Part shown: one piece after another, positions 13,801-24,419 of the stretch
Layout of the letters: every line of letters starts with the position of its first letter
How positions within the stretch are numbered: position 1 is the stretch's first letter
Source: Xiphophorus maculatus
Lineage: Eukaryota > Chordata > Actinopteri > Cyprinodontiformes > Poeciliidae
Direction of reading: 5' to 3'
Length of the DNA: 64,000 bases
Assembly: GCF_002775205.1 (NCBI RefSeq)
Contig: NC_036448.1
Coordinates: 5,110,572-5,174,571, forward strand
Notes under the pieces: model-generated
Seen by the model: the letters and a program-made list of their open reading frames with translations, nothing else
Told to the model about the DNA's origin: nothing
Databases searched by the model: none
Program-made: the position numbers and the translations under genes

Positions 13801-15981
13801 TAGTCAGATGGTAGAGATGGATGAGGGCCTCTTTTACGAAACACTCCCTCTCTCTGTACCTTCGGAGTGCCTCCCAGAGCTGCTTCTCATTAGCTTCTCC
13901 AGTTACCTGAGCACACACAGCAGATCGGCAGAGAGTCCGCAAACACAATGGTCATATTCAGAGAGTATACAGAGCCTCGGGTCCAAAATAAACCAGAAGC
14001 TTATGCATGAATCAACCTTCTCCTAACGGGACCTTTGGGTTTTTTGGATTGCTCTAAAACAGAGGTTTTTCAAAGTGTGACCGAGAAGAAATCAGAAATG
14101 AAAAAACACATCTGTGCCTGCCTGAGGAGAAGCTGAGCCTCGAAGGCGGAGCTAGGTCCACCCAGGCGTTTTGCACAGCTGAATGGTTGCCATGGGAGAT
14201 TAAAGAATTTCTCAAGCATACATGAAAGAATCAAAGTAACACCCCAATTATGGTTTTGACTAGGGAATAACATTATAACATGACGTAAAACTCAAAAAAC
14301 ATCATTTTAAATAATACTGTCCCTTTAAATTTATTACAGACCGTAATAAGTTTAAAGGGACTTATACGATTTGGAAGGTGCAATGTGATGCACCTTCCAA
14401 ATCGTCCAGCTTGAGTGAAAGGTAGTGCCCAGTTATATGCATCAACAATAAACCTAGCTTTACTTTAGTCTATGGACTTTTATACCTAAAGTGCTTAGCT
14501 TTAGGTACTAAAGTTCTATCCATTATGTCTCTGGCATAGGCTTATTGAAGTTGGCTAAATGTTTCCAATTACTTGTCCCCATGTATTTCTTTCCCCCATG
14601 TCATGGTGGACAGAACGCCCCACACTTTGAAAAGCCCTGCTCTAAAACCGAATGCTTGATACCAGAAACAGCTGCTTACTTTTAGGTTTTCGTGTGAAGA
14701 TAGAACAGGAGAGGAACTAAGTCCAGTGGCAAGCAGACCGAGAAAGACGAGGCCGCTCCTGGACTCCACAAAGCCTCTGAGCGCCGAGTCATTGATCGTT
14801 TTCCTTCCTGAAATATCTAAAGAGAGAAGCGACGGGAGAATCTGAGGACCCGCTTCCAGAAGCTGCCTCACTGTCTCGTCTCCGTCGACCCTACTTTCGC
14901 TGTCGTCATTGGCAAAGTGGTTGTTCGAGAAGTCCAGATGCCTAAGAGCATGAAGTTGGGCGAAGATAAAAAGCAACCTGACAGGAGACGTGTCAAGTCG
15001 GTACAGCCGGTGGGCAATGAGGGATCTCAGTGTGTTTTTACATTTAAGGAGCGCATTCAATTCAGACACAGAGCTACAGGAGATATCCAAAGTCTCCAGC
15101 CGGGGGAGAGAACAAATATCCTCAAGGATATCATCCGTTAGATCTGTGTTGACGAGGTGGAGCGTCTTGAGGCCCTCCAGGGAGCTAAAGCCAACGCACA
15201 CTCCACCGTCCTTTTCCGGAGATCCCAGGTTCAGACTCAAGCCATTGAGGGCCAACATCTGCAGACTAGCCCTGCAGTCTGGGTTGGAGGCCAGGCCCAA
15301 GATGACATCAGCCCCCGTTAGACCCCCGGGGACCCAGGAGGCGTCTAGCTCCAGGAGCCTGTGAGGGCAGAGGGCCAGGCGGAAAGCCTTAGCGGACACC
15401 TTACAGTAGCGGATGGAGGCGCTGCGCAGGCGGAGCTTCTCGCTGTTTCGGAAAATCCCAACAGTTACGTCATTCAGCATTCCTGGAGGAGAGAGGAGCA
15501 AAAAGGGAGACATTGTAGGAAAAAGAAACCTCAGTTTAGTCTTCCGTAATGTTTGTGCAGTGAACATTTCCAACAATTTCAGCCTGGAATTCCTCGACCT
15601 GCTGGTGGGCAAAAAACCACAAGAATCATCTGATTAGCTTTTTTTTTTTAACAAGGCTAATTCTTCCGCATGGGATGAAGATTCAACCTCAGGTCAATTC
15701 CTGAACTAATGATTGCCTTTCCTAAATTTACGAAGAAACTGATCTGCCTTGGCAGCTGCTTTCCTCATTTCCTGGACTTGATGGGGTTAGTTAGTTTTAA
15801 AGCTCCCCTTCATACCTTTGGTTGCCATCATTTGCAGCAGTTGGTCAGCCAGTTCCTGTGGAAACAGTGGGGCCCAGATGAGGCTCATTGAACCGTCTGC
15901 TCCCTTCCTGCACAAAGCATCTAATCTGCTGCACACCTGAGCCAAGCAGAGGTCACACAGCGTCTGGGGGCCCTCGCCATC
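4882..15981 (-). CDS. zyg11: Zyg-11 family protein (ZYG11B-like), CUL2 ubiquitin-ligase substrate receptor
   Basis: Known role of the family: ZYG11B and ZER1 are substrate receptors of CUL2-RING ligases and recognise proteins with an N-terminal glycine (Gly/N-degron). Exons read on the minus strand: 15981-15816, 15482-14680, 13906-13766, 11828-11652, 10594-10530, 9335-9236, 9050-9000, 8109-7948, 7034-6834, 6756-6704, 5292-5195, 5063-4882. All join in frame (2,199 bases, 732 codons plus TAA) and all have GT donors and AG acceptors. The first exon shows a BC box (TLCDLCLAQV), for Elongin B/C, followed by a CUL2-box-like APLFPQELADQLL. Exon 2 carries leucine-rich repeats (LPRLETLDIS, LPSLLSLDISGRK). 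Later exons encode ARM-like repeats (FALSALWNLTDETPTAARNF, NNIAEVEEL, GVQLWAVWAI). Two oddities: the residues that normally bridge LE and NNIAEV (about 16 aa) have no exon, and the start codon lies in an upstream exon not securely placed. Similarity is closer to ZYG11B than to ZER1. The human protein is about 744 aa. Confidence 0.93.
5630..5930 (-). repeat. Dispersed repeat fragment in zyg11 intron
   Basis: Begins near 'cacccacaaccttcaaagtg' and 'gggattttatg', and contains 'gcctagttgaagtccagtcc', the reverse complement of the family's 'ggactttgac..ggcc' phrase. Belongs to the same family as 22,930-23,610 and 46,750-47,640. Orientation is approximate. Confidence 0.45.
6090..6540 (+). repeat. 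Dispersed non-coding repeat, copy 1
   Basis: Contains 'cctcctcctggctctgattgg', 'atgatctgtctcatactcca' and 'actgtcacaatatggtgacagt', then ends near 'acatagtgctactttaa'. The stretch at about 45,540-45,985 carries the same modules in the same order ('cccctggctctgattgag', 'ttatctgtttcatattaca', 'ctgtcacaacatagagatag', 'cactaccttta'). I infer a non-autonomous DNA element. Confidence 0.6.
6704..6756 (-). CDS. zyg11: Short internal exon of zyg11 (17 codons plus 2 bases)
   Basis: Too short to show as an open frame. An acceptor (CCCTGCAG) precedes codons for HESITTWPHLEQEMVSY, and the exon ends AG before donor GTGAGG. The split codon AG|G is completed by the next exon at 5,292, giving Arg then SFRPF. 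The family has the equivalent segment at this place (human ends ..ECEMVAYRSF). Confidence 0.85.
6834..7034 (-). CDS. zyg11: zyg11 exon starting NNIAEVEEL
   Basis: Encodes 67 residues from NNIAEVEELQSDLMDEDLLE through the ARM-like repeat to ..RRTVLEQL, with donor CTG|GTGTGT. The acceptor is TTCTGTTAAG directly before AAC AAC. An AAG acceptor is usable but weak, and an alternative ACAG site 18 bases upstream would add SLCSVK. The preceding exon ends ..YKEVLE, so about 16 residues conserved in the family are absent between them. Confidence 0.75.
7140..7760. repeat. Transposon-derived sequence in the zyg11 intron where an exon is missing
   Basis: The text 'ggggccatttgtggccctt' (about 7,170) and 'tagtggtgggacttgattaaac' (about 7,341) match phrases of widespread fish repeats as I remember them. 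No zyg11 coding segment is visible on the minus strand here. Boundaries are not defined by terminal repeats I can see. Confidence 0.4.
10060..10366 (+). mobile_element. LINE-like 3' end with (TTGA)n tail
   Basis: Ends with 'gtaaagcacc', 'gtgctatacaaataaaattt' and then a short GATT/TTGA microsatellite, a tail typical of fish LINE 3' ends. No reverse transcriptase is included. The clade is uncertain (L2- or RTE-like). It lies in a zyg11 intron. Confidence 0.5.
10770..11165 (+). repeat. Probable interspersed retroelement 3' region
   Basis: A C/T-rich stretch with 'ctgtccctcgtttgcc', 'cacctgtgttccctgctcct' and 'cctgggtccacctca', ending 'ctcatgaca'. It resembles a common teleost repeat I know only by phrase. 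The open frame at 10,918-11,103 shows no domain. It lies in a zyg11 intron. Confidence 0.4.
11395..11612. repeat. Short inverted-end element around a (TA)n tract
   Basis: The left end reads 'cgcagtgggtagagta' and the right end reads 'gttactacccaactctgcg', close to its reverse complement. Both flanks carry 'acttgagta' / 'tactcaagtaac' modules, and the middle is (TA)n at about 11,496-11,522. This fits a small MITE next to zyg11 exon 11,652-11,828. Confidence 0.5.
14130..14335 (+). repeat. CCCTTTAA-ended dispersed repeat, partial copy
   Basis: The run from 'cgaaggcggagctaggtc' through 'gctgaatggttgccatggga' to 'gaataac..tataacatga' and 'aataatactg' is shared at high similarity with 27,490-27,680. 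It ends 'gtccctttaaa'. Non-coding, in a zyg11 intron. Confidence 0.7.
14367..14404. repeat. Perfect 16-bp inverted repeat with 6-base loop
   Basis: CGATTTGGAAGGTGCA, six bases (ATGTGA), then its exact reverse complement. It directly follows the repeat fragment at 14,130-14,335 and is flanked by a weaker inverted pair 'ctttaaatttattac' / 'gtaataagtttaaag' just upstream. Most likely the inner fold-back of a MITE. Confidence 0.7.
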
Positions 15982-16847
15982 CTGCAGCACACATCGAAAA
16001 GTAATCAGATGATGCATCCTGCTGGATAAACAATGAAATCATGTGAAAAGTCCAAGAAGTAAAATAAGATTCTGCTGTCAACTCTGTCTTGTTATGTACG
16101 TTGATGGTGTGTGAGACCTGTTTAGCGTACCTCCTGTCTTGTATAGTATGTGTATAACAGGATGAAAATTCACGCCGTTTACTTAAAGTGAGGAAAATCA
16201 CTCAGTTTAGAGTAAACAAATAGTTCAAGAGGGGCCACAAAAATACAAAAGAAATGGTTTGTTGTCAACTTGGACTGTGAATAGTAGAGTGGCTGTCAAA
16301 GTGTGCCTGTTTAAGATCATACCACACCACCTCGACTGGCTATTAGTCCAGACTTTGAATTTAACTGAATCAAAGAAGAAGTGGGGAAGTCAGGGGTACG
16401 GTTGTTTTTTGTTTTTTTCAAGATGTCAAAAGAGTATTAAAATACCTCAGATACATATAATATTGGTCGATATCGGTTATCAGCCATAACAACGACGTTA
16501 ATATTAGATATCAATATCATCTCAAATTTTCATATCGGTGCATCCCTATCCTGGCTGATACGCTCTCGACATTTCTGTACCAAAGAAATCCTAAACATAA
16601 CCCAAATCGCTAATCAAAAACGCTCAGAGGTTATTATGTTGATCAGACATCAATATTCTTCTTAAACTTCTCGACTTCACTAAACGAACCTGTGGACACC
16701 GTAAACAAACTGCCTCTGAATTTGAGACAAATTTCTTCCCACCAAAAGTGAAGAATTGTGGATGAATTTTTAGCACTCAATCTTGACACCCTTGCAGCAA
16801 CAAATATGTTAAATGGAGTATCACCTAGGTCGCTATCTATCTATCTA

Positions 16848-17127
<280 letters not shown>

Positions 17128-17497
17128 GTGCATTGAGGCTGTATTTGCTGTAATTTGAGGGTACAAACTGACCTCGTTTGAACTGTCTGTAGGTGGACAG
17201 AGTTTTATATGAAACACGAATTAACCAGCCTACAAATCAACCGTGACAGTCTCCCCCTCCCCCGGGTTTCCCGCTTGGGGCTCAGTGACAGAGGATCTCT
17301 AAACGCTGCAGGAGGCTAATTTTATCCGCAGCAGAACAAGCAAAGCCCGTCTGAAGCACCTAATCTCCGGCAAAGTGGACCGAGGCAAGTGGTCCTACCG
17401 CTTGCACGCTACATGACACGGCGCTTGTTACCTTGACAACGAGCACACACATTAAACCGTCGGCAGCATTTCTCACGACTAAGGCTGTCAAACTCAC

Positions 17498-17500
17498 CAT
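17498..17500 (-). CDS. zyg11: Candidate 5' coding exon end of zyg11 (ATG before a strong donor)
   Basis: On the minus strand the text CCGAGAATG is followed at once by GTGAGT, a consensus splice donor. Joined to the exon at 15,981 this gives Met-Asp-Gly-Glu-Gly-Pro-Gln, in frame. A rival in the same frame continues from this ATG to AAG|GTAACA at about 17,432, adding roughly 22 residues. A CCAAT motif lies 216 bases upstream. This is inference: transcript data would decide. Confidence 0.3.
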
Positions 17501-17639
17501 TCTCGGAAAGAAAAAAAAAGTAAAGTCGTCAGAAAAATGTGAACAACTGACAAACAACAAAAGCTTTTTTGAAACAATTATGGTTGTACGTATGCTGCAA
17601 CTTGCTGACGAGAGAGGTAAAATAAAAGTATAAGTGATA

Positions 17640-17780
17640 AAAAATCCTCCCTCTGTTTTGATTTAAGTCGCGGCCGTTGTTTACGGAGTGTCCGCTGTCA
17701 CTTTAATTGCATCCGATTGGCCAGCCTGATAAACGTCATCCAGCTGCCTGTTTGAAGTCACCGCTTCATGACGAAACTAC
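17640..17780 (-). promoter_or_regulatory. Putative zyg11 promoter
   Basis: A CpG-richer patch in an AT-rich setting ('cgcggccgttgtttacgg', 'gtccgctgtc'), with a CCAAT box on the minus strand (ATTGG at 17,716-17,720). Its position, upstream of the candidate first exon and just beyond the microsatellite, fits a promoter. No TATA box is evident. Confidence 0.35.
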
Positions 17781-18195
17781 AGCACGAGCCACCGCGGTCC
17801 GTCTCCATTTAAAGAGACAGACATCATAGGCTTTACAACACATACAGTTAAAAAATAAAATAAAATAAAAAGACGAAAAATGGGAGAAACAAGAACACCA
17901 CTTCCTGTAAAACAATAGTACCCAACGTTCTTTAATATCTGTCCGTAATTACGTGTTTTTTGTTTGCTTGTTTTTAGAAGTGAAACTTTTTTTCCCCTGT
18001 TAATTTTTTCACAAACGAAGGTTTTACAAATCACGAGCACATGTCCTGCCAGTTTTAAATGTCACTGCCTTGCTGAGTTAACTGGTCCAACTTTATCCAT
18101 TCAGCATGCCAAAGTTCTGCACAGACCTGCTAATGAACCATCCATCATGCGTTCAGGTGTGCTGCTCAACGAATTGTGTGTTTAAAGTACTAAAA

Positions 18196-18672
18196 CAGTG
18201 GTTCTCAAACTTTTTTTCAGTGATGTACCCCCTTAAAAATATATTTTTAGTCAAGTACCCCCTGACACGGGCAAAACATTTTTGGAATTAAAAAGAAGTA
18301 CAGTGCTGTAAAATCACTGTCTGATTTATTAAAGCCAAACAACTTATATCAGTGAACCTGACAAATACATCCATATTGCAAACATTGCATGGTTAAACAA
18401 AAAAGAAAAACAGAAGACGGTGACCACCAGGAAGGTATAAAACCAGTCAAACCGTTTTATTTTAAAGGATATTGAAACTAAATACTGAATATAAAATTCA
18501 GTGCATGAACACACATTTATATTTTATCGAACTTTTCACAAAATAATTTTTCCCAAGACTTATTATGAGGAGCCTACTGATTTTTTAAAGATATTTTGAA
18601 AAGCTTCACGTACCCCCTTCAGTACCTCCACGTACCCCCAGGGGTACGCGTACCCCCATTTGAGAACCACTG
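18196..18672. mobile_element. Complete non-autonomous hAT-type transposon with 8-bp target duplication
   Basis: The terminal inverted repeats are CAGTGGTTCTCAAA and TTTGAGAACCACTG. The 8 bases TACTAAAA occur immediately on both sides (18,188-18,195 and 18,673-18,680), which is the target-site length of the hAT superfamily. The 477-bp interior is rich in 'gtaccccc' repeats and encodes nothing recognisable, so it would depend on a transposase elsewhere. Confidence 0.92.
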
Positions 18673-19389
18673 TACTAAAACATACAGGATACCAGACCTT
18701 GAAGGCTGAATTTAGACACTACTCTTCATGTAATTTGTCTACTGTGAATTAGACCAGGTCTAGCTGGTTCATATAGATTGATTTACACACTCTTATTTCT
18801 TCTTCGTTAATGCCAAAGGAGTACAACAAATATGAGTGAATAAAGGCTAAAACTGCATTTAAATTAACATTTGTACTATGTAGATAATTTTCAGATTGGA
18901 CCAGTTCATACATTCGACCAATTATTTTAGACAAAACATTTTTAAAAAAAAACCTAAAACAAATGTGAAAATTCCCTTTGTTCACAAACGGAAAGATGTG
19001 TACTTGAATTCCTCCTTTGACAGATGATTTTCTTTCTCTTATTCTGCTTGATGCACCCCCTAAATCCTGCCACCCTGGTCAGGGTGCCATATTACCCACA
19101 GAATCAGACTCTATTTGTAAATCCTTTTGGAAACCATAATTTTCCTTTAACTTAACAGTAATTTACATACAGGGTTGACTTACATTCCACGCATCTATTC
19201 ATGAAATTACAAGACATCAGAAAATCAAACTACGCAGAGTATCAGGCAGCAAATACATGCGAGATTGGGTTGATCTTATTACTAGCCAGTGATCCACGGC
19301 AGTTTATAAAGGTGACTAATAGTTACATATGTGGGAACTACAGTTTCATCAGCTTAAAAAGTTGACTTTATAATACAAGTTCAGTCTTT

Positions 19390-19925
19390 TTAAAGGGAAA
19401 TTATTTTAGAGCCTAACATTCTCTCATGCATGTTTGAGAAATCCTTTAATCTCCCGTGGCAACAATTCAGCTGTGCAAAACATCTGGGTGAGCCTATAGC
19501 ACCGCCTTCTTCCTCTGAGTTGCAGTTCCAAGCTCATGAGCTTCTGCTGCACAGAGCACATCCTCCCTCCTAATTCCCCCACTCGGCTCCTTCAGACTAG
19601 CCATCCGTAACTAGCAAACACCTTGTGGAACTGCATATCTGCTGAGCTCGTTAGAGGAGCTACTTCTCAGAGCAACGCTGGTGAAAACGTTGTTAAACAG
19701 TTAATGGAGCCATGTTGTGACGACTTCCTGAAGGCGGAGTTTCAACAAGAGTAGGAGAGAGACGGAGGCCCAATTTCAAGGCGTTAAATCAGGGAGTAAA
19801 ATTTCTTTTAGGCCAAATTTGATATATAAAACATTCGTATAATAACCGAAGGTGACGTAGTTACTTGGTTATGGTATTTAATAGCACTGTGCATGTACTT
19901 GGGGAAATACACAATACTGCCCCTT
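19390..19925 (-). mobile_element. CCCTTTAA-ended dispersed repeat, near-complete reverse copy
   Basis: The left end reads 'ttttaaaggga' and the right end 'tactgcccctttaa', so the ends are inverted repeats. Its reverse complement follows the order seen at 27,095-27,690, including 'caagtaacta', 'cagctgaa' and 'gaaggcgg' modules. No coding capacity, so a non-autonomous DNA element is the best reading. Confidence 0.65.
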
Positions 19926-21769
19926 TAATGTCTATCGTCGACATTTAGGTAGTAAAGTACTTTAACCACAAGGAGGAGCTCACTGAAAAAGATTTCTTTT
20001 CTCTTTCAGTCCGACACTTGAGTTCTTATTGTGAAAAGCAATTTTTTTTCTTCTTCAGACAATTAATAAATTGTTTACGATTTCCAAAGAAAGGACAAGT
20101 CACTACTTAGGAATGATAATAAATGTAAACAGAACAGAAGAGCCAGAATAATTTTGTTCATTAGTGCTTTAAATAAATGCACTCCTCTCTCTCTGAATGA
20201 TGCGCTGCCACAATGCTGATCAGAACCACCGTTCTTCTCCCACATGCTGGATTGGAAAATGTCCCCCACGCAGAGAATCCCCCCCGCATCTTCAAAGCCT
20301 GAGCCTTCCTCCTCCATCCGCAGCATTTAGCTGAAGGGTTATGTTTTTTTTTTGTTTTGTTTTGTTTTGTTTTTGTTCCTCCAGCACGCATATTGTCTCC
20401 ATAACCAAACAAACACAGCTGCCAACAGTTCTTGGACTGCTGCGAGAGACACAGACATCCTTCATAATCCGCGAACACAAGAGAAACGTTCCGACATCCA
20501 AAATACACGCAAACACGCACACCCACCCCGTCCCTCCCAACAGTATGCCGGAGCTACTGGATGCCCGGAATGAAGCCGGAATTAGATTAGAGCTGATAGG
20601 AAACAGATTTGTAAGGGAGGAGAGAGAAAGACGACTGAGAGAGAGAGAGAGAGAGAGAGTCACATGAATGAAGCTGACAGGTGAGTGTGTGTATGTCTGT
20701 GAAAGTGTGTGTATGTCTGTGAAAGACGGAAACGGAGCATTATCCTCCGCAAGTCACAGAGACATGTTACAGTGAAAACACTCCGACACCAAGGTCCGAA
20801 TAGTTTGGGTTTTTCCCCCCCCCCATTATTTTAGTTTTACTGTGTAGTGAATTTTTGTTTGTCTAATTCAGTTTACTTTTAAAGTGTTTTTGCTAGTTTT
20901 TATTAGTTAAATATTGTTAATTTTTAGTTTCGTTTTTATTACTTATTTTAGTAGTTTTAGTTTTTACATGCTTTGGCTCATTTCCAGGTGCAGAAATCGA
21001 TAAGGTCAAAATATTGTATTGTGGTTATGTATACGTCAATTGGGTCATGATTGAAAATATTTTCAGAAAATATTTTCAATTTGAACAACCAACTGACCAC
21101 CAAGAGGCGCGTGGAGTGACGTAATTTCACGACAGTTGACGTCAAATTACGTTTTAACGCAAAACTGTTTGTGTTAAAGAAAAACAAACAAAAAAAACCC
21201 TATATCACATCAGTCCGAAAAGGCTAATAAATAGATTCACGAACACAAAACAAAGTATTATTATATCAATAATTTCATTATGTTTTAGTCAGTTTAATGA
21301 ATGCATGTTGTAGTTCCAGTTATTGTTTTTAATCACAGTTTTTATTTATTTGTTAGTTTCTGTGAAGAAAATGCAAAACGTTTCATTTTGATATCGTCTG
21401 AGGAACCAAAGCAACTTCTTCCACCTGTTTCCAGTATCTGTTTTGAGGTAGTTGTGAGCAACTCCAATACAAAATGAAATAAAATTTCAAGAGTGTATCT
21501 GAAACTATGGTGACAATACGGATATCGACATGGTGTTAATATTATCGATATTTTGGATCGATATGCCCACGTCTACTGGATGGAATTTGACAAAAGGAGC
21601 ATCATGTGACTGGAAACACTGTAAACAACCATGATCCGATTGCTAAAAGGAACAGAAACACACTAACGTAAAGTCTGTGTGTGTGTGTGTGTCTTTGCTG
21701 CTCACTTCCCCAAGTTGGATTCACCTCTCTTTCATTTGCTGTGAAAACATCCATCATCCCCTCTTAAAC

Positions 21770-22020
21770 TTCACATGACATCAGAAGAGGAAGAGGGGGA
21801 GGGCCGAGACGGCTGCAAGGAAAACCTCTCCATCAGCCTCCCTTCTTTTCTGTGCATGGACCACCCTCCGCCGCTCCGTACCAGTGGGCTGCGGCTGCCG
21901 TGGGCCCTCAGTCTCTGTGGAAGCTGGAGGCAAATGAAAGCAGCGAGGGGCGAGGAGGCGCAGAATGAACCTGGTGGAGGCGCGCTACTGAGACACCGCT
22001 GACTGAACTCACTGACACAG
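21770..22020 (+). other. GC-richer patch, possible noncoding first exon
   Basis: Stands out from AT-rich surroundings and ends 'ctgacacag' followed by GTGGGG, which could be a splice donor. It is about 9.6 kb upstream of the exon that carries the angptl1 start codon. No coding similarity in either strand's open frames. The link to angptl1 is speculation. Confidence 0.2.
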
Positions 22021-22929
22021 GTGGGGAAGTTGTTGCTTCTGGTTATTTCTAAAAATGTCTTCTTTTTTTTTTCTCTTTTGCTTCTTCTTTTCAACTCGGG
22101 TATATTGTATCAGTAGTTCTCATTCACGTCATTCTGAAAGGTGGAAAAAAAAAAACCTACTTAGTCTAAAGAATGAATAAGAAAGAGACTTAATGGGTCA
22201 TCCAGCTGCAGCTTATAACGCAGGAGCTAAAATTAGCAGTGTTTATTCAGCTTGAAGCCATTTGACATTTCTTCCACTCTATTCAACTTATGATGGGCTA
22301 CTTCAACTTCGCCTCAGTCGACAATAAAGCAAAGTCTTAGGAATTAAATCAATTAAAAACTAATGGAAATGAGTTTTTTTCTTCAGCATTTAAAACCACT
22401 TCTAATCCCCAGTTTGTCATTTTTACTTTTATAATGTCACATCAGTTGTTTAATGTGAGCTTTGCCGCAATACTTTTGCAATTTTTATTATTTTTCCTAT
22501 CAATTTTGTGGCAAGTTAGTCACAACTTTCCAAGAATGCATCACACTGTGGATATTTGGTGACATTTAGGATCTGTGGATGAGTTTTTTTTATTACCAAT
22601 GTAGGCCTTACATAAAGCCCTTCATCATATTCAGCACATAGAAAGTCTGTGTATCATGTTGCCTCCTCAGCAGACGGGCCTAATCAGTGGCACCAGCGCT
22701 TGAGGGCAGACTGGCACAGCGCTCTGAAATGCACAGGTCCTTAGAAAAAGCCACAACACAGCTTGACTGGAAAAATGCAGATTAAAAAAATAAATAAATT
22801 AAAAATTAACAATATGTTTGAGTTATGCTTGTTTTCCAGCAGAAGGTGGTTTCGTCTTCGCACTGTGTGGCTCTTTATCAACCCGATCTTCGAAAACTGG
22901 TCACAGCAAAGCAGGACTGATGGTTCCCT

Positions 22930-23610
22930 GTGAAGTGCCTGGAAAAAGTTTTCATTCTCCTTGAATCTTTTTCAGATGCAGTCATATCACAACCACAAAC
23001 CTCAGTGCATATTTTTTGGGGGTGGGGGGAGATTTTGATGGGATACGCAGACAAAAAAATGGCACACAGTTGTGAAGAAAATGATGCTTAGACTATTTTG
23101 TCACAAATACGAATCTGTAAAGTGCGGCTTGCTTTTGTATTCAGCTTCTCCGAGTCGGGATTTTGTAAAGCACATTTCACTGTAAAAATCCTTTGTGGAA
23201 TGTTTCTACCATCTTTGCAAACTTCTAGACAATTCTTCCCTGAATTCTTTTTTTGCAAAAAAAATATTCTCAATTGTACTTAAGTCTGGACTTTGATTAG
23301 GCTATTCTTACACATGGATGTGGCTTGTTCTAAATGATTCCATTATAGCTCTGGCTGTATGTTGGTTGCTTTCCTGCTGAATGGTTTTCGTTCAACATGG
23401 CCCAGCACGTAGCTCCACCCGTCTTCCAACTAATTCTGACAAAGCTTCCCTGTCATCTACTGCCAACTCTGTTTAGAGCTCTGTACGATTTTCAAAGTTT
23501 GGGATATTGTTTCAGTACCTAAACCTGCTTTAAACTTCACAACTTTATTCTTAATTTGTCTGCTGTGTTCCTTGGTTTTCATGCAGTTCTCTAACAAACC
23601 TCTGAGGTTT
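22930..23610 (+). repeat. Large dispersed repeat family copy
   Basis: Carries 'ccacaaacctcagtgcatat', 'ggactttgattaggc', 'gggatattgtttcagtacct' and 'ctctaacaaacctctgaggt', phrases that also occur in part in the copies at 36,240-37,150 and 46,750-47,640. Frames are broken. The superfamily is not determined from this window. Confidence 0.6.
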
Positions 23611-24010
23611 TCACAGAACAATATCAACATTACACTAACACTGTACCTACACGCTTCTGCTATTATGCTATACGCTAATAGCGGAGCAAATTTCTTTGGT
23701 TAGCAGTTTAGCATTTTTGCTGACTTTGAAAACCTTTATCGCACTTTAGCTTCCCTTAAAATATTTTTCCTGGATGAATTTCAGAGCGCTAACTTGTTTG
23801 GCTGTTTTGTGAACTTTCATTTGAATAAGCTGGAATTCATTCTGTACCCAGAATGTTTCCCTGTGCTATAGTTAACATTTTAAATATAATGATGTCCTGC
23901 GTGCTTCCTGATCAAAAATCTGGCCCTACTGAGGATGATATGCTATGTAGTAACATATGTTGTGCCATTGACACGTGGCGGCTATCATCGTGGTTTAATT
24001 TAGCTCTTTT

Positions 24011-24419
24011 GCATTAGCTTCTGCTAAATACCTTGTTCGTGCAGTGCTTCAGCATTAGCGGTCTGACAATACTGTGCTGAAGTAGAGCGTTAGCATCAGC
24101 TTCTGCTAAACACCATTTAGTGTACTGCTTTAGCATTAGCTTCAGATAAATAGCCTGCTGGTTTATTGCTGTAGCATTAACATCTACTAAATAACATGTT
24201 GATGTAGTGTGTTAGCATCAGCTTCTGGTAAACACTATGTTAGTGTACTGCTTTAGTAGTAGCTTCAGCTAAATAGCCTGCTGTTCTACTGCTTTAGCAT
24301 TAACTTTTGCTAAATACCATGTTGATGCAGTGTGTTGGCATCAGCTTCTGCTTAATACCATGTTAGTGAACTGCTTTAGCGTTAGCTTCCGCTAAATAGC
24401 ATGTTGGTTTACTGCTTTC
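24011..24419. repeat. 41-bp minisatellite, about ten copies, trimeric higher-order unit
   Basis: The unit begins GCATTAGCTTCTGCTAAATA and closes '..gtgtactgcttta'. Ten units of about 41 bases run head to tail. Units differ in a cycle of three: one starts gcattaac, the next gcatcagc, and the third has 'gctaaatagc', so units 5-7 match units 8-10 better than their neighbours. That implies amplification of a 123-base trimer. Confidence 0.85.

Noticed and set aside
17360..17560. 66-aa frame read through as a stand-alone zyg11 exon
   Set aside because: Only the ATG-donor and AAG-donor variants within it fit the splice phase. The full frame has no family similarity.
24011..24419. Regular repeats suggesting a CRISPR array
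   Set aside because: There are no unique spacers between units, the genome is eukaryotic and no cas genes are present. It is a minisatellite.
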